The notes under the pieces: generated by a model
What the model was told of the DNA's origin: nothing
What the model saw: only the letters and a program-made list of their open reading frames with translations
Databases searched by the model: none
Shown: piece after piece, positions 15,402 through 26,486 of the stretch
Numbering within the stretch: position 1 is the stretch's first letter
Layout: each line of letters opens with the position of its first letter
DNA from: Streptomyces nojiriensis
GTDB taxonomy: Bacteria > Actinomycetota > Actinomycetes > Streptomycetales > Streptomycetaceae
Assembly: GCF_017639205.1 (NCBI RefSeq)
Contig: NZ_CP071139.1
Coordinates: forward strand, 558,001-622,000
DNA length: 64,000 nucleotides
Direction: 5' to 3'
Translations under genes and position numbers: made by a program

Positions 15402-16922
15402 TCAGTTGACGGCCGGGCCGGCGGTGTCGCCGACCCAGGCCCAGCCGGACCAGGTGGAGAACCCGGTCTGCCATTTGTGGAAGACACCGGCGCCACTGGT
15501 CCCGAAGACCTCGATCCGGCCGTCGGCATTGGTGGTGGCGGTGATCTCGGTGCCGCCACCACCGAATTCGGCCCATTCGCTGTAGGGCGCGTTGACTCCG
15601 GTCTGCCAGGTCTTCATGGCGGCGCCGCTGTTGATGGCGAAGACCTCGACGCGGCCATCGGCGGTGCGGTCGCTGGTGAGCTGCGAGCCGGCAGGTCCGC
15701 CGGAGGGTTCCCATTCCGACCAACCGGCGCCACTGGTCTGGTACTTGTGGAAGACACCGACCGGGCCGGAGGCGAAGACCTCCAGCCGGCCGTCGGCGTT
15801 GTGGTCGACGGTCAGATCGTGCCCGCCACCACCGAAGTCCTCCCAGGCGGACCAACCGCCGTTGACGGCCGTCTGGTACTGGTGCTGGAAGGTGTCCCCG
15901 TTGACCGCGAAGACTTCCAGCCGCCCGTCAGCGGATTTCTCCATCTCGATCCGGCCCTGCACCGGCCCGCCGCCCGTCGGCTCCCATCCGGACCAGCCAC
16001 CGTTGGGCGCGAGCTGGTAGCGGTGGAAGATCCCGGCCGGACCCGAGGCGAACACCTCGATACGACCGTCCGCATTGGCGCCGGCCGCGATGTCGCGACC
16101 CCCGCCCCCGAAGGACTCCCACCCGGACCAGCCACCGGAAGGCGCGAGCTGGTAGCGGTGCTGGAAGGTGCTGCCGTTGATCGCGAACATCTCCAGCCGG
16201 CCGTCCGCGTTCGCGGCGATGGCCAGCTCGCCGTTGCCGGGACCGCCCAGGCTCTCCCATGCGGACCAGCCGCGGTTGGCGTCGGTCTGCCAGGCGTGGT
16301 GGACACCGTCGGCGCCGGCCGCGAACACCTCCAGCCGACCGTCGGCCGACCGGGCCGACACCACCCGGCCCGACTCCACCGGATGCACGAGAGGGGCGGG
16401 ACCGGGGCCCGGACCCTGGCCCGGTGTGCAGGGCATTTCCACCCCGCGCTCCGCGAGGTAGGGGACGGGGTCGGTGCGGATGCTCGCATTCGCGTCGGCC
16501 CAGACCCTCAGATGGAGGTGGGGGCCGCTGGACTGGCCTTCGCTGCCCATGAGGGCGATGCGCTGTCCGGCCGTCACACGGTCGCCGACGGCGACGTCCC
16601 GCTGCTTCATGTGCCCGTACTCGGTCACCGTCCCGTCGCCGTGACGGATGCGGATCCACTGGCCGTAGCCGGGTTCGTAGCCCGAGACGGTGACCTCGCC
16701 GTCGCCCACGGCGTGGATCGGGGTGCCGTAGTCGTTCGCGATGTCGATGCCGTTGTGCTCCTGGCTGTAGTACTGGGATATGAAGCCGGACGTCGGGCAC
16801 GAGGCGGCGAAGGCCGCGGTGCGGGCAGCGGCGGTGGACGGGGCCACCAGCGCCGGCAGTGCCGCGGCGGCCGCCGCCGCCAGAACCAGTACCGACGCGC
16901 GTCGGGACATACCGAGAAGCAC
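15402..16922 (-). CDS. secreted M23 metallopeptidase fused to a seven-blade beta-propeller
   Basis: A 506-residue exported protein: signal peptide (1-35), an M23/LytM endopeptidase domain (about 42-165) with zinc ligands His56 and Asp60 in HNGIDIAND and His135/His137 in GPHLHLRVW, a Gly/Pro linker (about 168-183), then seven repeats of about 45 residues (about 190-506). Each repeat has ADGRLEVFA, HxxYQ or HxWQT, and GWSxWExxGG. The repeats resemble the PLL-type sugar-binding propeller of Photorhabdus lectins. M23 enzymes cut peptidoglycan cross-bridges; the propeller probably targets glycans. The GTG start follows GGAGGAA. A Tat-exported esterase gene lies just upstream, 32 bases away. Confidence 0.87.
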   Translation of the reverse strand: MLLGMSRRASVLVLAAAAAAALPALVAPSTAAARTAAFAASCPTSGFISQYYSQEHNGIDIANDYGTPIHAVGDGEVTVSGYEPGYGQWIRIRHGDGTVTEYGHMKQRDVAVGDRVTAGQRIALMGSEGQSSGPHLHLRVWADANASIRTDPVPYLAERGVEMPCTPGQGPGPGPAPLVHPVESGRVVSARSADGRLEVFAAGADGVHHAWQTDANRGWSAWESLGGPGNGELAIAANADGRLEMFAINGSTFQHRYQLAPSGGWSGWESFGGGGRDIAAGANADGRIEVFASGPAGIFHRYQLAPNGGWSGWEPTGGGPVQGRIEMEKSADGRLEVFAVNGDTFQHQYQTAVNGGWSAWEDFGGGGHDLTVDHNADGRLEVFASGPVGVFHKYQTSGAGWSEWEPSGGPAGSQLTSDRTADGRVEVFAINSGAAMKTWQTGVNAPYSEWAEFGGGGTEITATTNADGRIEVFGTSGAGVFHKWQTGFSTWSGWAWVGDTAGPAVN

Positions 16923-16954
16923 GTGACGTTCCTCCCCCTGGGTCGTCGAGCCGG

Positions 16955-17944
16955 TCAGGCCTTGCGGAGCCGCGCGATGATGCCGTTGATGTCGTGGTCC
17001 AGCAGGTCGTGGCGGACGAAGTGGCCGCCGGGCACCTCGTGCGACTCGTGCGGGATCCCGGCGCGGTCGAGGAGGCCGCGGAACTCCCGCTGACCGGCGA
17101 GCACCTGTGTCTCGTTGGCGGTGTCGAACCAGCTGATCGGGTCGGGACTGGTGCCCGCGACCAGGAAGACCCGCTTGTTGCGGTAGCTCTCGATGCGCTG
17201 CACCGGGTTGTCCGCGTTCACCCGCGCCTCGTCCCACAGCGGCGCGCCGTAGACCGTACCGCCGCCCAGGTCCAGGGCCGCGGAGGAGAGGTTGGCCCAG
17301 TGGGTCACGAGGCCGTTGTCGCGGCGCATGCTGGCCGGGCCGGAGTGGGCGCTGACCGAGGCGAAGTGGCCCCAGTACTTGGCGGCGTACTTCAGCGCGC
17401 CGAAGCCGCCCATCGAGAAGCCGCCGACGGCCCGGCCGTCGTATTCGGCGAAGGTACGGAAGTTCGCCTCGACCCACGGCAGCAGCTGAGCGATGTGGAA
17501 GTGCTCCCAGTTCCGGGGACCGACGTTCGAGCTCACCGGGTTGGAGTACCAGCCCGCGTGGCCGCCGTCCGGCATCACCACGATGATCGGCTTGCCCGCG
17601 GTCCAGTCGCGGATGCGCTCGCGGTCGAAGGTGATGAAGTCCTGGTCCGTGCCGCCGCCGTGGAAGAGGTAGAGGACGGGATAGGTGCGCCCGCTCCAGT
17701 GGTAGTCGTCGGGGAGCAGCACGTTCACCGCCGGATCCCAGCCGATGGCTTCGGTGTCGAACCGGTAGTACCACATCCGGTGGTCGTTCTCGTTGCGGTC
17801 CACGATGCGCAGGCCGAAGCCGTCGCCGACCGCCGCGGCCGGGGACGCCGCCGACAGGACGCCTCCGGCGCCCAGGGCCATCGCGGCCGAGAGCCCGCCG
17901 GCCGTCTTGAGGATGTTCCTGCGGGTGGGGTGGTTCGCGGCCAA
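16955..17944 (-). CDS. Tat-exported alpha/beta-hydrolase esterase
   Basis: A 329-residue protein of the esterase D / antigen-85-like fold. The N-terminus carries a twin-arginine signal (TRRNILKTAGG, residues 7-17) and an Ala-rich cleavage region ending near SPAAA. The catalytic Ser177 sits in GGFSMGG, the oxyanion region is YLFHGGG (93-99), and a C-terminal VPGGHFVRHD supplies the His. Likely substrates are esters of acyl groups or carbohydrates outside the cell. The TTG at 17944 is chosen because GGAGG lies five bases upstream and the frame before it is low complexity. It heads a two-gene unit with the M23-propeller gene. Confidence 0.85.
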   Translation of the reverse strand: MAANHPTRRNILKTAGGLSAAMALGAGGVLSAASPAAAVGDGFGLRIVDRNENDHRMWYYRFDTEAIGWDPAVNVLLPDDYHWSGRTYPVLYLFHGGGTDQDFITFDRERIRDWTAGKPIIVVMPDGGHAGWYSNPVSSNVGPRNWEHFHIAQLLPWVEANFRTFAEYDGRAVGGFSMGGFGALKYAAKYWGHFASVSAHSGPASMRRDNGLVTHWANLSSAALDLGGGTVYGAPLWDEARVNADNPVQRIESYRNKRVFLVAGTSPDPISWFDTANETQVLAGQREFRGLLDRAGIPHESHEVPGGHFVRHDLLDHDINGIIARLRKA

Positions 17945-18234
17945 CGGGGCCTCCTGGTCGGAAGGGTGCGACGCCGGTCGGTGGCTGCGGATCCGGCGCG
18001 CAGCGGTGTGGGCTGGCGGTGGGGAACCTAGCAACGGGGCCCGGGACCAGGGGATCCGGAACATTGCGGGATGACAGACGGGCGCGGCTCGGGTAGGGCT
18101 GGGCGGGTCCGGCTGGGCCGGGGCGGCCGTCGCGTGCGGATCTCTCGCCGGAGGGGTGCCGCCGTGTCGTCCGCACGGCGCGCTGCCCGCCCGCCTGCGG
18201 GACGGGGCCGTCGGCCGGCCCTACCGTAGGCGCC

Positions 18235-18798
18235 ATGGCCCCTGACGAGATGCCCCCGGCCGGGTACCCCGGCGGCGCCGTCCCCGGCGCGGACGACGAG
18301 CGGGCCTTCGATCGCGATCCGCACTTCGCCGCCGCGCGGCTGAAGGAGCGGCTGTACGCGACCATCGCCATGATCTCGGTGGTGATCGGGCTCGCGGGCT
18401 CCGATCACATCAGCGCCACCGGAGCCGCCGCGACCGTCCTGACCGCGGCGGTGGGCCTCTGGCTGGCCGCGCTGGTCGCGGACCAGCAGGCCCACCGTGT
18501 CGTCCACGGGCGTCTGGCGACCGGCCGCGAACTGCGCCGCATGCTGTCCGTCAGCAGCCCGCTGCTGCTGTCCGCCGCGGGACCGCTGGTCCTGATCGGT
18601 GCGGCGGCGCTCGGGCTGATGGCGGTGGACACCGCCCTGCTGGTCTCGGCGGGGGTGAGCGTCGCCGGGCTGTTCACGTGGGGGTGGTACGGCGGCATCC
18701 GCATGGGTGTCGGCACGGGTCTGGCCCTGCTGGCCGGCACCCTGGACGCGGCCATCGGCACCGCGGTCGCCCTGGTCAAGGCCGCCGCCGGCCACTGA
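18235..18798 (+). CDS. small integral membrane protein, unknown
   Basis: A 187-residue protein with a 45-residue hydrophilic N-terminus and four to five predicted transmembrane helices (about 44-57, 61-82, 105-125, 129-150, 155-178). No family is recognised; it looks like uncharacterised Streptomyces membrane proteins of the VIT1-like or DUF type. A TACCGT hexamer seven bases before the ATG suggests a leaderless promoter. The next plus-strand gene begins 125 bases downstream. Confidence 0.7.
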   Translation: MAPDEMPPAGYPGGAVPGADDERAFDRDPHFAAARLKERLYATIAMISVVIGLAGSDHISATGAAATVLTAAVGLWLAALVADQQAHRVVHGRLATGRELRRMLSVSSPLLLSAAGPLVLIGAAALGLMAVDTALLVSAGVSVAGLFTWGWYGGIRMGVGTGLALLAGTLDAAIGTAVALVKAAAGH

Positions 18799-18923
18799 TC
18801 GCCGCCCGCGGCCCGCCCTGGCGCCCTGCCCGCGCGGGCCGCGCTGCCGCGGGGACGCGAGAATCCCGGACCCGCCGTAGCGTGGAAGCATCAGAGGCAC
18901 TCCGCGGTGAGGGGCGATGCGCC

Positions 18924-19247
18924 ATGACCTGGGCTTCGTGGACGACGACAGGCGTCTTCGCCGGACGAGGCGGAGTACGCACCGACGAGGCGGGAGTCCT
19001 CACTGGCGACCTGACCGTGCACACCACCTGGTCGAGCCCGGAGGCCCATGTGGCGGTGCAGTACAGCGGAGGCTCGGACTGGTTCACCGTGACCGGCAGT
19101 CCGGTGCGCTGCGAGTCCGAGGAGTTCAGCCGCCTCCTGCATCAGACCGTGGTGGATGCCGTACGCGCCGACGGAGCCGCCACGGTCCCTCAGGACCTGC
19201 CGGAGGACGCCGCCCGCCCGGTCCCCCCGCGCGCGCCGGCCCCCTGA
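18924..19247 (+). CDS. hypothetical protein, 107 aa
   Basis: The product begins MTWASWTTTGVFAGRGGV and continues with two beta-like segments (LTGDLTVHTTWSSPEAHVAVQY, DWFTVTGSPVR) and a helix rich in Leu/His/Val (FSRLLHQTVVDAVR), then a Pro/Ala tail. No signal peptide or membrane segment. GAGGGG precedes the ATG. The function is unknown. A hexanucleotide array begins three bases after its stop. Confidence 0.6.
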   Translation: MTWASWTTTGVFAGRGGVRTDEAGVLTGDLTVHTTWSSPEAHVAVQYSGGSDWFTVTGSPVRCESEEFSRLLHQTVVDAVRADGAATVPQDLPEDAARPVPPRAPAP

Positions 19248-19249
19248 CC

Positions 19250-19351
19250 GGCTCCGGCTCCGGTGCCGGTGCCGGTGCCGGTGCCTGCGCTGGTGCCGGT
19301 GCCTGCGCTGGTGCCGGTGCCTGCGCCTGCGCTGGTGCCCGTACCTGTGCC
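19250..19351. repeat. GGTGCC-type hexanucleotide tandem array
   Basis: From 19262 to 19351 the sequence is fifteen in-register hexamers, mainly GGTGCC with TGCGCT interspersed; a higher-order unit of three hexamers (two GGTGCC plus TGCGCT) is visible twice. It is preceded by two GGCTCC units. It lies between two converging genes and would code for Pro-Val or Gly-Thr repeats depending on frame. Confidence 0.85.
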
Positions 19352-19374
19352 GAGACCAGGCTCCAGGCAGTCGA

Positions 19375-20124
19375 TCACTTCGCCTGGGCGAGCCGGACCG
19401 CGTCGGCACCGGCCGGGAACCGCAGCTGGCCGGTCGTGTCGTGGACGGCCCGCCACACGGTCTCGGCGACGTCGCCCTCCCTGGTGTACAGGTCCTGGCC
19501 GGTGAACTCCTCCATGACCTTCTTCGCGAAGGCCGCGTAGGGCGCCGGAACCAGTTCGTCCGGCGACCCGTCGTTGGTCGCCCGGTGTCCGAAGTTCGTC
19601 GTCAGGCAGGCGCCCGGCTCGACCGTCTTGGCCTGTACGCCGAAGGGCGCGAGTTCGAGTGCGAGGGATGCGGTGAACCCCTCGACGGCCATCTTGCTCG
19701 CCTTGTAGACGGCCGTGAGCGGCATGTGGCCCAGCACCACGCTGGAGGTCACGTTGACGATCACGCCGGAGCCGCGCTCACGGAATCGGGGCAGTACCGC
19801 CTGGGTCATCGCCATCACGCCGAACGTGTTGGTCTCGAAGACCTCCCGCACCCGGGCCATGGGAGTGCCCTCGAACACCCCGATCGAGGGGACGCCCGCG
19901 TTGTTGACCAGGACGTCGACGGGCCCCGCCGCTTCGAGCGCGGCGCTGATGCTCCCGGGCTCGGTCACGTCGAGCTCGACGACGCGGAGCCGGTCCGACT
20001 CGGGCAGGACGACCGTATGCGGGGTCCGCATGGTGGCGATGACGTTCCACCCCTGCTCGTGGAAGTAGCGGGCGGTCTCCCGGCCGTAGCCGGAGGAGGT
20101 ACCGGTGATCAGAACGGTCTTCAT
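19375..20124 (-). CDS. SDR-family oxidoreductase
   Basis: A 249-residue short-chain dehydrogenase/reductase: TGTSSGYG cofactor motif (residues 7-14), NNAG near 80, catalytic Ser in VTSSV and YKASK (about 142-146). This is the classical SDR pattern reducing carbonyls with NAD(P)H; substrate unknown. The start is the ATG of MKTVLITGT. It sits downstream of an AraC-type regulator on the same strand, a frequent pairing in Streptomyces, so regulation by that protein is plausible. Confidence 0.9.
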   Translation of the reverse strand: MKTVLITGTSSGYGRETARYFHEQGWNVIATMRTPHTVVLPESDRLRVVELDVTEPGSISAALEAAGPVDVLVNNAGVPSIGVFEGTPMARVREVFETNTFGVMAMTQAVLPRFRERGSGVIVNVTSSVVLGHMPLTAVYKASKMAVEGFTASLALELAPFGVQAKTVEPGACLTTNFGHRATNDGSPDELVPAPYAAFAKKVMEEFTGQDLYTREGDVAETVWRAVHDTTGQLRFPAGADAVRLAQAK

Positions 20125-20280
20125 GGTGTGCCCCTCGCGATGTGGTGGGATCCACGGGCGGACAGGCATTTTCCTGCTGCCCGGAAGAACCTCTGACCCC
20201 ATTGAATCGCTCTGACCTGCACGAATAGTAGAACTATCCTCGCCTCTCCTTGCACGATCCTCCCTCCTTACCGGCCTCGC

Positions 20281-21195
20281 TCAGGGGAGGGCTCCTACGG
20301 GTGCCGGCGTGCGTACGGTGCTCCGCAGGCGGGCCGCGTCCCGGCTCGGTGGCTCGCCGAACTGGCGGCGGTACTCGCGGCTGAACTGCGACGGGTTGTC
20401 GTAGCCGACGCGGTGGCCGACCCCCGTGACGTCACCCGGGTGCATGGCGAGCAGCAGCCGGGCCTCCTGGAGCCGGATCTGCTTCTGGAACTGGATGGGG
20501 CTCATCGCGGTCACCGCCTGGAAGTGGCGGTAGAACGCGGAGACGCTCATGCCCGACAGCCGCGCCACGTCCTCGACCCGGAAGGGCTCGGCATAGTGCT
20601 CGCGGATCCAGCGCACGGCCCGGGACACGTGGCTGAGGCCGCTGTCGGCGAGGCCGAGCTGGCGCACCGCCGCCCCCTGCTCGCCGGTGATCACACGCCA
20701 CAGGATCTCCCGCTTGACCAGCGGGGCGAGCACGGCCCGGTCGCGGGGCTCGTCGAGCAGGCGCAGCATCCGGACCACCGCGTCGAGCAGGGCCGGCGGG
20801 GCGTCGCTGACGGCCATCCCCGACGGCGCGGCGCCCGAGCCGGCACGGGGGATGTCCCCGGGACCGGCCTGCAGCAGCAGTTCGGCGATGGCGGACGGTT
20901 CGAGCACGAGGCCGAAGCCGAGGGCCGGCCGGTCGGGGGCGGCCTGGGTGAACTGCCCGGTGACCGGCAGGTCGACGGATGCCACCAAGTACTGTCCGGA
21001 TCCGTACTCGTAGACCCTCTCGCCCAGCGCGAGCCGTTTGGCGCCCTGCGCGATGACGGCCAGGACCGTGCCCGACATGGAGGGCGCGGGCGGATCCGGC
21101 CGGTCGACCTTCGAGATCAGCACGCCGTCGACGGCAGTGGTCCAGTCGGGGCGGGCGTGCCGCGCCAGCAGGGTGCGGAGCTCTTCGAGGCACAT
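20281..21195 (-). CDS. AraC-family transcriptional regulator
   Basis: A 304-residue regulator with an N-terminal AraC_N/cupin-like sensing domain (about 20-170: VLISKVDRP, YLVASVDLPVTGQF, GFGLVLEP) and C-terminal tandem helix-turn-helix motifs (about 190-290: FRVEDVARLSGMSVSAFYRHF and DVTGVGHRVGYDNPSQFSREYRRQFGEPP). The start ATG begins MCLEELRTLL. It lies between rox and the SDR gene on the same strand, with 157 bases before the SDR start. Its target is probably the SDR; a link to rox is possible but unsupported. Confidence 0.9.
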   Translation of the reverse strand: MCLEELRTLLARHARPDWTTAVDGVLISKVDRPDPPAPSMSGTVLAVIAQGAKRLALGERVYEYGSGQYLVASVDLPVTGQFTQAAPDRPALGFGLVLEPSAIAELLLQAGPGDIPRAGSGAAPSGMAVSDAPPALLDAVVRMLRLLDEPRDRAVLAPLVKREILWRVITGEQGAAVRQLGLADSGLSHVSRAVRWIREHYAEPFRVEDVARLSGMSVSAFYRHFQAVTAMSPIQFQKQIRLQEARLLLAMHPGDVTGVGHRVGYDNPSQFSREYRRQFGEPPSRDAARLRSTVRTPAPVGALP

Positions 21196-21380
21196 GCCAC
21201 CATTGCAGCACCCTTTGGGTCCACGCCTCGCAGGAGCGCGAGGATCGTGCAAGCAGCAGCGCGCATCGTGCCACGTGCCCGCAGGTCGGGGCGTTGACCG
21301 GATCAGCCCTCTTTCTCCCATCGGTCTCGGACGGTCATTCTCGGCACGCTTGGCCGGGAATGACCGATGCGCAGCAGAAC

Positions 21381-22982
<1,602 letters not shown>

Positions 22983-23074
22983 CTATATCTTGAGAGTGGC
23001 AAGGAGTGAGTGACCTCCTTGCCTTTTCTTTTTGCCGTCTGCGGTGAGGACGCGGCCCGGCGCGGACGCAACGC

Positions 23075-23107
23075 GGCGGGGGCGACCACCCTGTGGTCGC
23101 CCCCGCC
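23075..23107. terminator. intrinsic terminator of the subtilase gene
   Basis: Perfect 15-bp arms, GGCGGGGGCGACCAC and GTGGTCGCCCCCGCC, with a three-base loop, about 40 bases after the S8 peptidase stop on the minus strand. Confidence 0.85.
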
Positions 23108-23147
23108 TGTTCATCGCGGCTCGGAAGTCACGCGCCGTCCCCTGGAC

Positions 23148-24719
23148 TCAGAACTGCAGCGCCCACGAGTCGATCTTGCCGGTGTCGACGTTCGCGTTGT
23201 CGTTCACGCGGAGCTTCCAGACTCCGTTGGCGACCTCGGCGGAGGCGTCGACCGTGAAGGTCTTGACGATGTTGTCCGCGCTGCCGCCGGCGCGGTTGTG
23301 CAGGGTGTAGACGGTGCCGTCGGGCGCGACCAGGTCCACCTTGAGGTCGCCGATGTACGTGTGCTTGATGTCGACGGCGACGGCCAGCGACGCCGGGGCG
23401 TTGCCGGCGACCCCGCCGACGGTGACGGGCGACTCGACGGTGGCGTTGTCGTTGATCGCGTAGTCGGCGGTGTTCTCGAAGCGCTTGCCGGGCGGGACGG
23501 TGCCGCCGTCGCCCACGTTGAGCAGCAGGTTCGGGGAGCCCGTGCCGGGGCTGGTCACCACGTTCGGGGTCGCGGCGCCCACCAGGCCGTCGCGGACCTG
23601 GGCGGGGGTGCTGGCCGGGTTCTGCGCCAGGTACAGCGCCGCCGCGCCGACCACGTGCGGGGTGGCCATCGAGGTGCCGGAGATGGTGTTGGTGGCCGTG
23701 TCGCCGGTGCCCCACGAGGAGGTGATGGAGGAGCCCGGCGCGAAGATGTCCAGGACGGTGCCGTAGTTGGAGTAGCTGGCCTTGGCGTCGGTGTTGGTGG
23801 TGGCGCCTACCGTGATGGCCTCGGCCACGCGCGCCGGTGACTTCGTCGAGGCGTTGGTGGACTCGTTGCCCGCGGCGACGCCGTAGGTGATGCCGGAGGC
23901 GATGGAGTTGCGTACGGCCGTGTCGAGCGCGGAGTCCGCTCCGCCGCCGAGCGACATGTTGGCCACCGCCGGCTTGACCGCGTTGCGGGTGACCCAGTCG
24001 ATGCCCGCGACGACCTGGGCCGTCGTGCCGCTGCCGTTGTTGTCGAGCACGCGGACGCCGACGATCTTGGCCTTCTTGGCCACGCCGTACGCGCCGCCCG
24101 CGACGGTGCCGGCGACGTGCGTGCCGTGGCCGTGGCCGTCCTGGGCGGTGTTGTCGTTGTCGATGGCGTCGTAGCCGTAGGAGGCGCGGTCGCCGAAGTC
24201 CTGGTGCGTGATGCGGACACCGGTGTCGATGATGTAGGCGGTGACGCCCTCGCCGGCCTTGTCCGGGTAGGTGTAGCTCTGGTTGAGCGGGAGCGCGCGC
24301 TGGTCGATGCGGTCCAGGCCCCAGGACGGCGGGTTGGGCTGGGTCGCGTCGACGGTGAAGACACGGTTCTGCACGACGGACCTGACCGCCGGGTCGGCGG
24401 CGAGCTTCTTCGCCTGCGCCTCGGAGACCTCGACGGAGTAGCCGTTGAGGGCGGCGCTGTAGGTCTTGTCGATCTTCGCGCCGTACCGCTTGGCGACGGC
24501 CTTGCCGCTGTCGGCGGTGGAGCGCGCGGCGGAGTCCTTCAGGGTCACGATGTAGCTGCCGGAGACGGTCCCGGCGGCACCGGCGTTCTCGATGACGCCC
24601 TGGGGGCCGCTGTCGGCCGCCGAGGCGGGTAACGCGGCGGCCGCGCCGAGCGCGAGGGCGGCGACGGCGGTCGCGCCGATGCCGGCGAGCCTCCGGCGGG
24701 TGTGACGCATCACGGACAT
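23148..24719 (-). CDS. secreted S8 subtilisin-like protease with P domain
   Basis: A 523-residue preproenzyme. Signal peptide (1-35, ending PASAA), inhibitor I9 propeptide (about 54-125, GSYIVTLKD), and a proteinase-K-type catalytic domain with Asp165 in IIDTG, His198 in [10 protein letters not shown], Asn285 in AAGNES and Ser350 in GTSMATPHV. The C-terminus (about 405-523, [12 protein letters not shown]...DSWALQF) is a P/homoB domain as in proprotein convertases. It degrades extracellular proteins or processes other exported proteins. GGAGG precedes the ATG. Monocistronic, with its own strong terminator. Confidence 0.95.
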   Translation of the reverse strand: MSVMRHTRRRLAGIGATAVAALALGAAAALPASAADSGPQGVIENAGAAGTVSGSYIVTLKDSAARSTADSGKAVAKRYGAKIDKTYSAALNGYSVEVSEAQAKKLAADPAVRSVVQNRVFTVDATQPNPPSWGLDRIDQRALPLNQSYTYPDKAGEGVTAYIIDTGVRITHQDFGDRASYGYDAIDNDNTAQDGHGHGTHVAGTVAGGAYGVAKKAKIVGVRVLDNNGSGTTAQVVAGIDWVTRNAVKPAVANMSLGGGADSALDTAVRNSIASGITYGVAAGNESTNASTKSPARVAEAITVGATTNTDAKASYSNYGTVLDIFAPGSSITSSWGTGDTATNTISGTSMATPHVVGAAALYLAQNPASTPAQVRDGLVGAATPNVVTSPGTGSPNLLLNVGDGGTVPPGKRFENTADYAINDNATVESPVTVGGVAGNAPASLAVAVDIKHTYIGDLKVDLVAPDGTVYTLHNRAGGSADNIVKTFTVDASAEVANGVWKLRVNDNANVDTGKIDSWALQF

Positions 24720-25529
24720 GTGGGGGGTCCTCCTCTGGGTGGGCACTGCGGGTGGAACAGCGGCCTGACGGAGCCGTGGATATAGGCATGACCATGACAA
24801 TGCGAAGCCCGACAGGCCGTCGTCTACGAAAGGTTGACCCAGCCCCGACGCACCCACAAGGGGTCCACGGATGCGTAACATCCCTGCCATGTCCCGGTCA
24901 TGATTGAGCAAAGGTGCGCCGCACATGACGTAGGCACGGCCCGGTCGCGCCGGCTCCGGGCCGGCCCCGGGCCAGGCACCCGCGCCGCCGCACGGACGGC
25001 TCCCCGGCCCCGCCCGGTGCGCGGCTCTCCCGGACACCGCGATTTCCCGCCGACCCCGGCCGTGGTACCCCACCGGCCGCAGGGTCGGACCCGTCCTCGC
25101 CGTACGGGTCCGGCCCGCTGCCGCCTGGGATGTTCCCGGTGCCCCCGGAGGAGGGGCCCACCTCGGCCGCCCCGCCGACCGGGCGGGTTCACGCCAAACG
25201 GAACATCCTCGTCCCGCGCCTGCCGTACGAGGGCCCGGGGTGCCCGAACCCACACGGACCCGGCCCTGCGGCCGTCCGCCGGAGCCGGCCCCGACGGACG
25301 GCTGCGACCGCGTGGGGACGCCCCTGGCCGCGTACCGCGCACGGTCCGCGCCGAGTTGTGAAACTTTCGTGCCCGCGGCCCTCGCCCGGCTCTGCCCGGC
25401 CCGGCCCGGTGGCCCCGTGGTATCCCCCGGCCTCCCCCGGACGGGGGAGGCGGGTGCGACAGGCGGCGGATGCGGCCGCCCGGAGCCGCCGTCGAGGATG
25501 GGACTCCGTCTGGTGGAAGGGGAGTTCGG
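24720..25529. other. 810-base intergenic region without a confident gene
   Basis: No convincing coding sequence. A minus-strand GTG frame of 87 codons (24898-25161) starts with a Gly/Pro/Asp-rich segment (SGGTGNIPGGSGPDPYGEDG) that has strong third-position GC for about 30 codons and then decays, so it may be a broken gene start. A perfect hairpin, GCCTCCCCC/GGGGGAGGC with a four-base loop, sits at 25430-25451 and could be an attenuator or terminator before the membrane protein gene. The left end carries the subtilase promoter. Confidence 0.45.
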
Positions 25530-26486
25530 GTGGAACGGTGGGATCGGGTCGGGCGGCGGGCCGCGTACGGGGCGGCACTGGCGCTGCTGCCGTACCTGCT
25601 GATCAAGGTGTCCTGGGTGGTGGGTTCGCTCATGGGGCTGCTGCCGGTCGGCAACGGGTTCGGCAAGACGGAGTGGGTGGTGCTCAACACCGTCACGGTC
25701 GGTATGGCCGCGATCGGAATCGCACTGGCGCTCGCGCTGGTGCGGCCCTGGGGCATGCGGATACCGGGGGCGCTGGTCGCGTTCTGCGCGTGGGTGGGGT
25801 CGGGGTTCCTCGTCTCGATACTCCCGTTCGGCGTGCTCGGCGCGCTGCTGGACACGGGCGGCGACGCGGGGGCCGACGGGGCCGGTGGTCCGGCCGACCC
25901 GGCAGATCCGGCCATGCCGGTCTGGGAAGGCGTACTGGTCCAGTTCGGCTTCGTGGGGATGGGGCTCGGGCTGGCCCTCGCGGTCCCCGCGTACCTGCGG
26001 CGCCGCTGGCCGGGTGCGTTCACCGGGCGGGTCGGCGGGGGCCCGCGCAGGGCCCTGCCCTGGGCGGCCGTCGTCGGTGCGGCGGTCGGGCTGCTCTGGC
26101 TCTACTGGGCGGCCGGCGGCACGGCGGGCATCGCGCACCCGGTCGAACGGAACACCGACTGGTACGTGCTGGGGGCGGTCTCCGGATTCTGGGCGCTGGC
26201 CGCCTCCGCCGCCGCCGGGGTGATCGCCCGCGCACGACCTGCCCGCTTGCCCCGCGTGCTGCCCCTGGTGTTCGGCTGGGTCGGGTCGGGTTCGCTGTTC
26301 GCGTGGAGCGGATGGAAGCTGCCCATCACCCTGTACATGGCGTGGGCCGAACCGGTCGGCGCACGCCCGCCCGAGAACCTCGCCGTCGCGGTGGTGCTGC
26401 ACGCGTGCGCGGTGGTGGCGGGCGCGGCGATGCTGCGGACGCTCGTCCGCCCGCGAGCCCGGCCTGATCGGCAGGACGCACCCTAG
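25530..26486 (+). CDS. multi-pass membrane protein, unknown
   Basis: A 318-residue protein with about eight predicted transmembrane helices and a short acidic Gly/Asp/Pro linker in the middle (about residues 113-130, DTGGDAGADGAGGPADPADP). The GTG at 25530 is taken as start because GAAGGGGAG lies seven bases upstream. No transporter signature or catalytic motif is evident; it resembles uncharacterised actinobacterial membrane proteins. Its last bases overlap by four with the converging lectin gene. Confidence 0.7.
   Translation: MERWDRVGRRAAYGAALALLPYLLIKVSWVVGSLMGLLPVGNGFGKTEWVVLNTVTVGMAAIGIALALALVRPWGMRIPGALVAFCAWVGSGFLVSILPFGVLGALLDTGGDAGADGAGGPADPADPAMPVWEGVLVQFGFVGMGLGLALAVPAYLRRRWPGAFTGRVGGGPRRALPWAAVVGAAVGLLWLYWAAGGTAGIAHPVERNTDWYVLGAVSGFWALAASAAAGVIARARPARLPRVLPLVFGWVGSGSLFAWSGWKLPITLYMAWAEPVGARPPENLAVAVVLHACAVVAGAAMLRTLVRPRARPDRQDAP

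Noticed and set aside
16923..16954. c-di-AMP (ydaO-type) riboswitch before the M23 peptidase
   Set aside because: Such riboswitches often precede Streptomyces cell-wall hydrolases, but only 32 bases separate this gene from the esterase, and no matching structure is possible there.
24898..25161. 87-codon minus-strand frame with a Gly/Pro/Asp-rich start
   Set aside because: Coding character lasts only about 30 codons, no good ribosome-binding site and no recognised family; mentioned within the intergenic entry.
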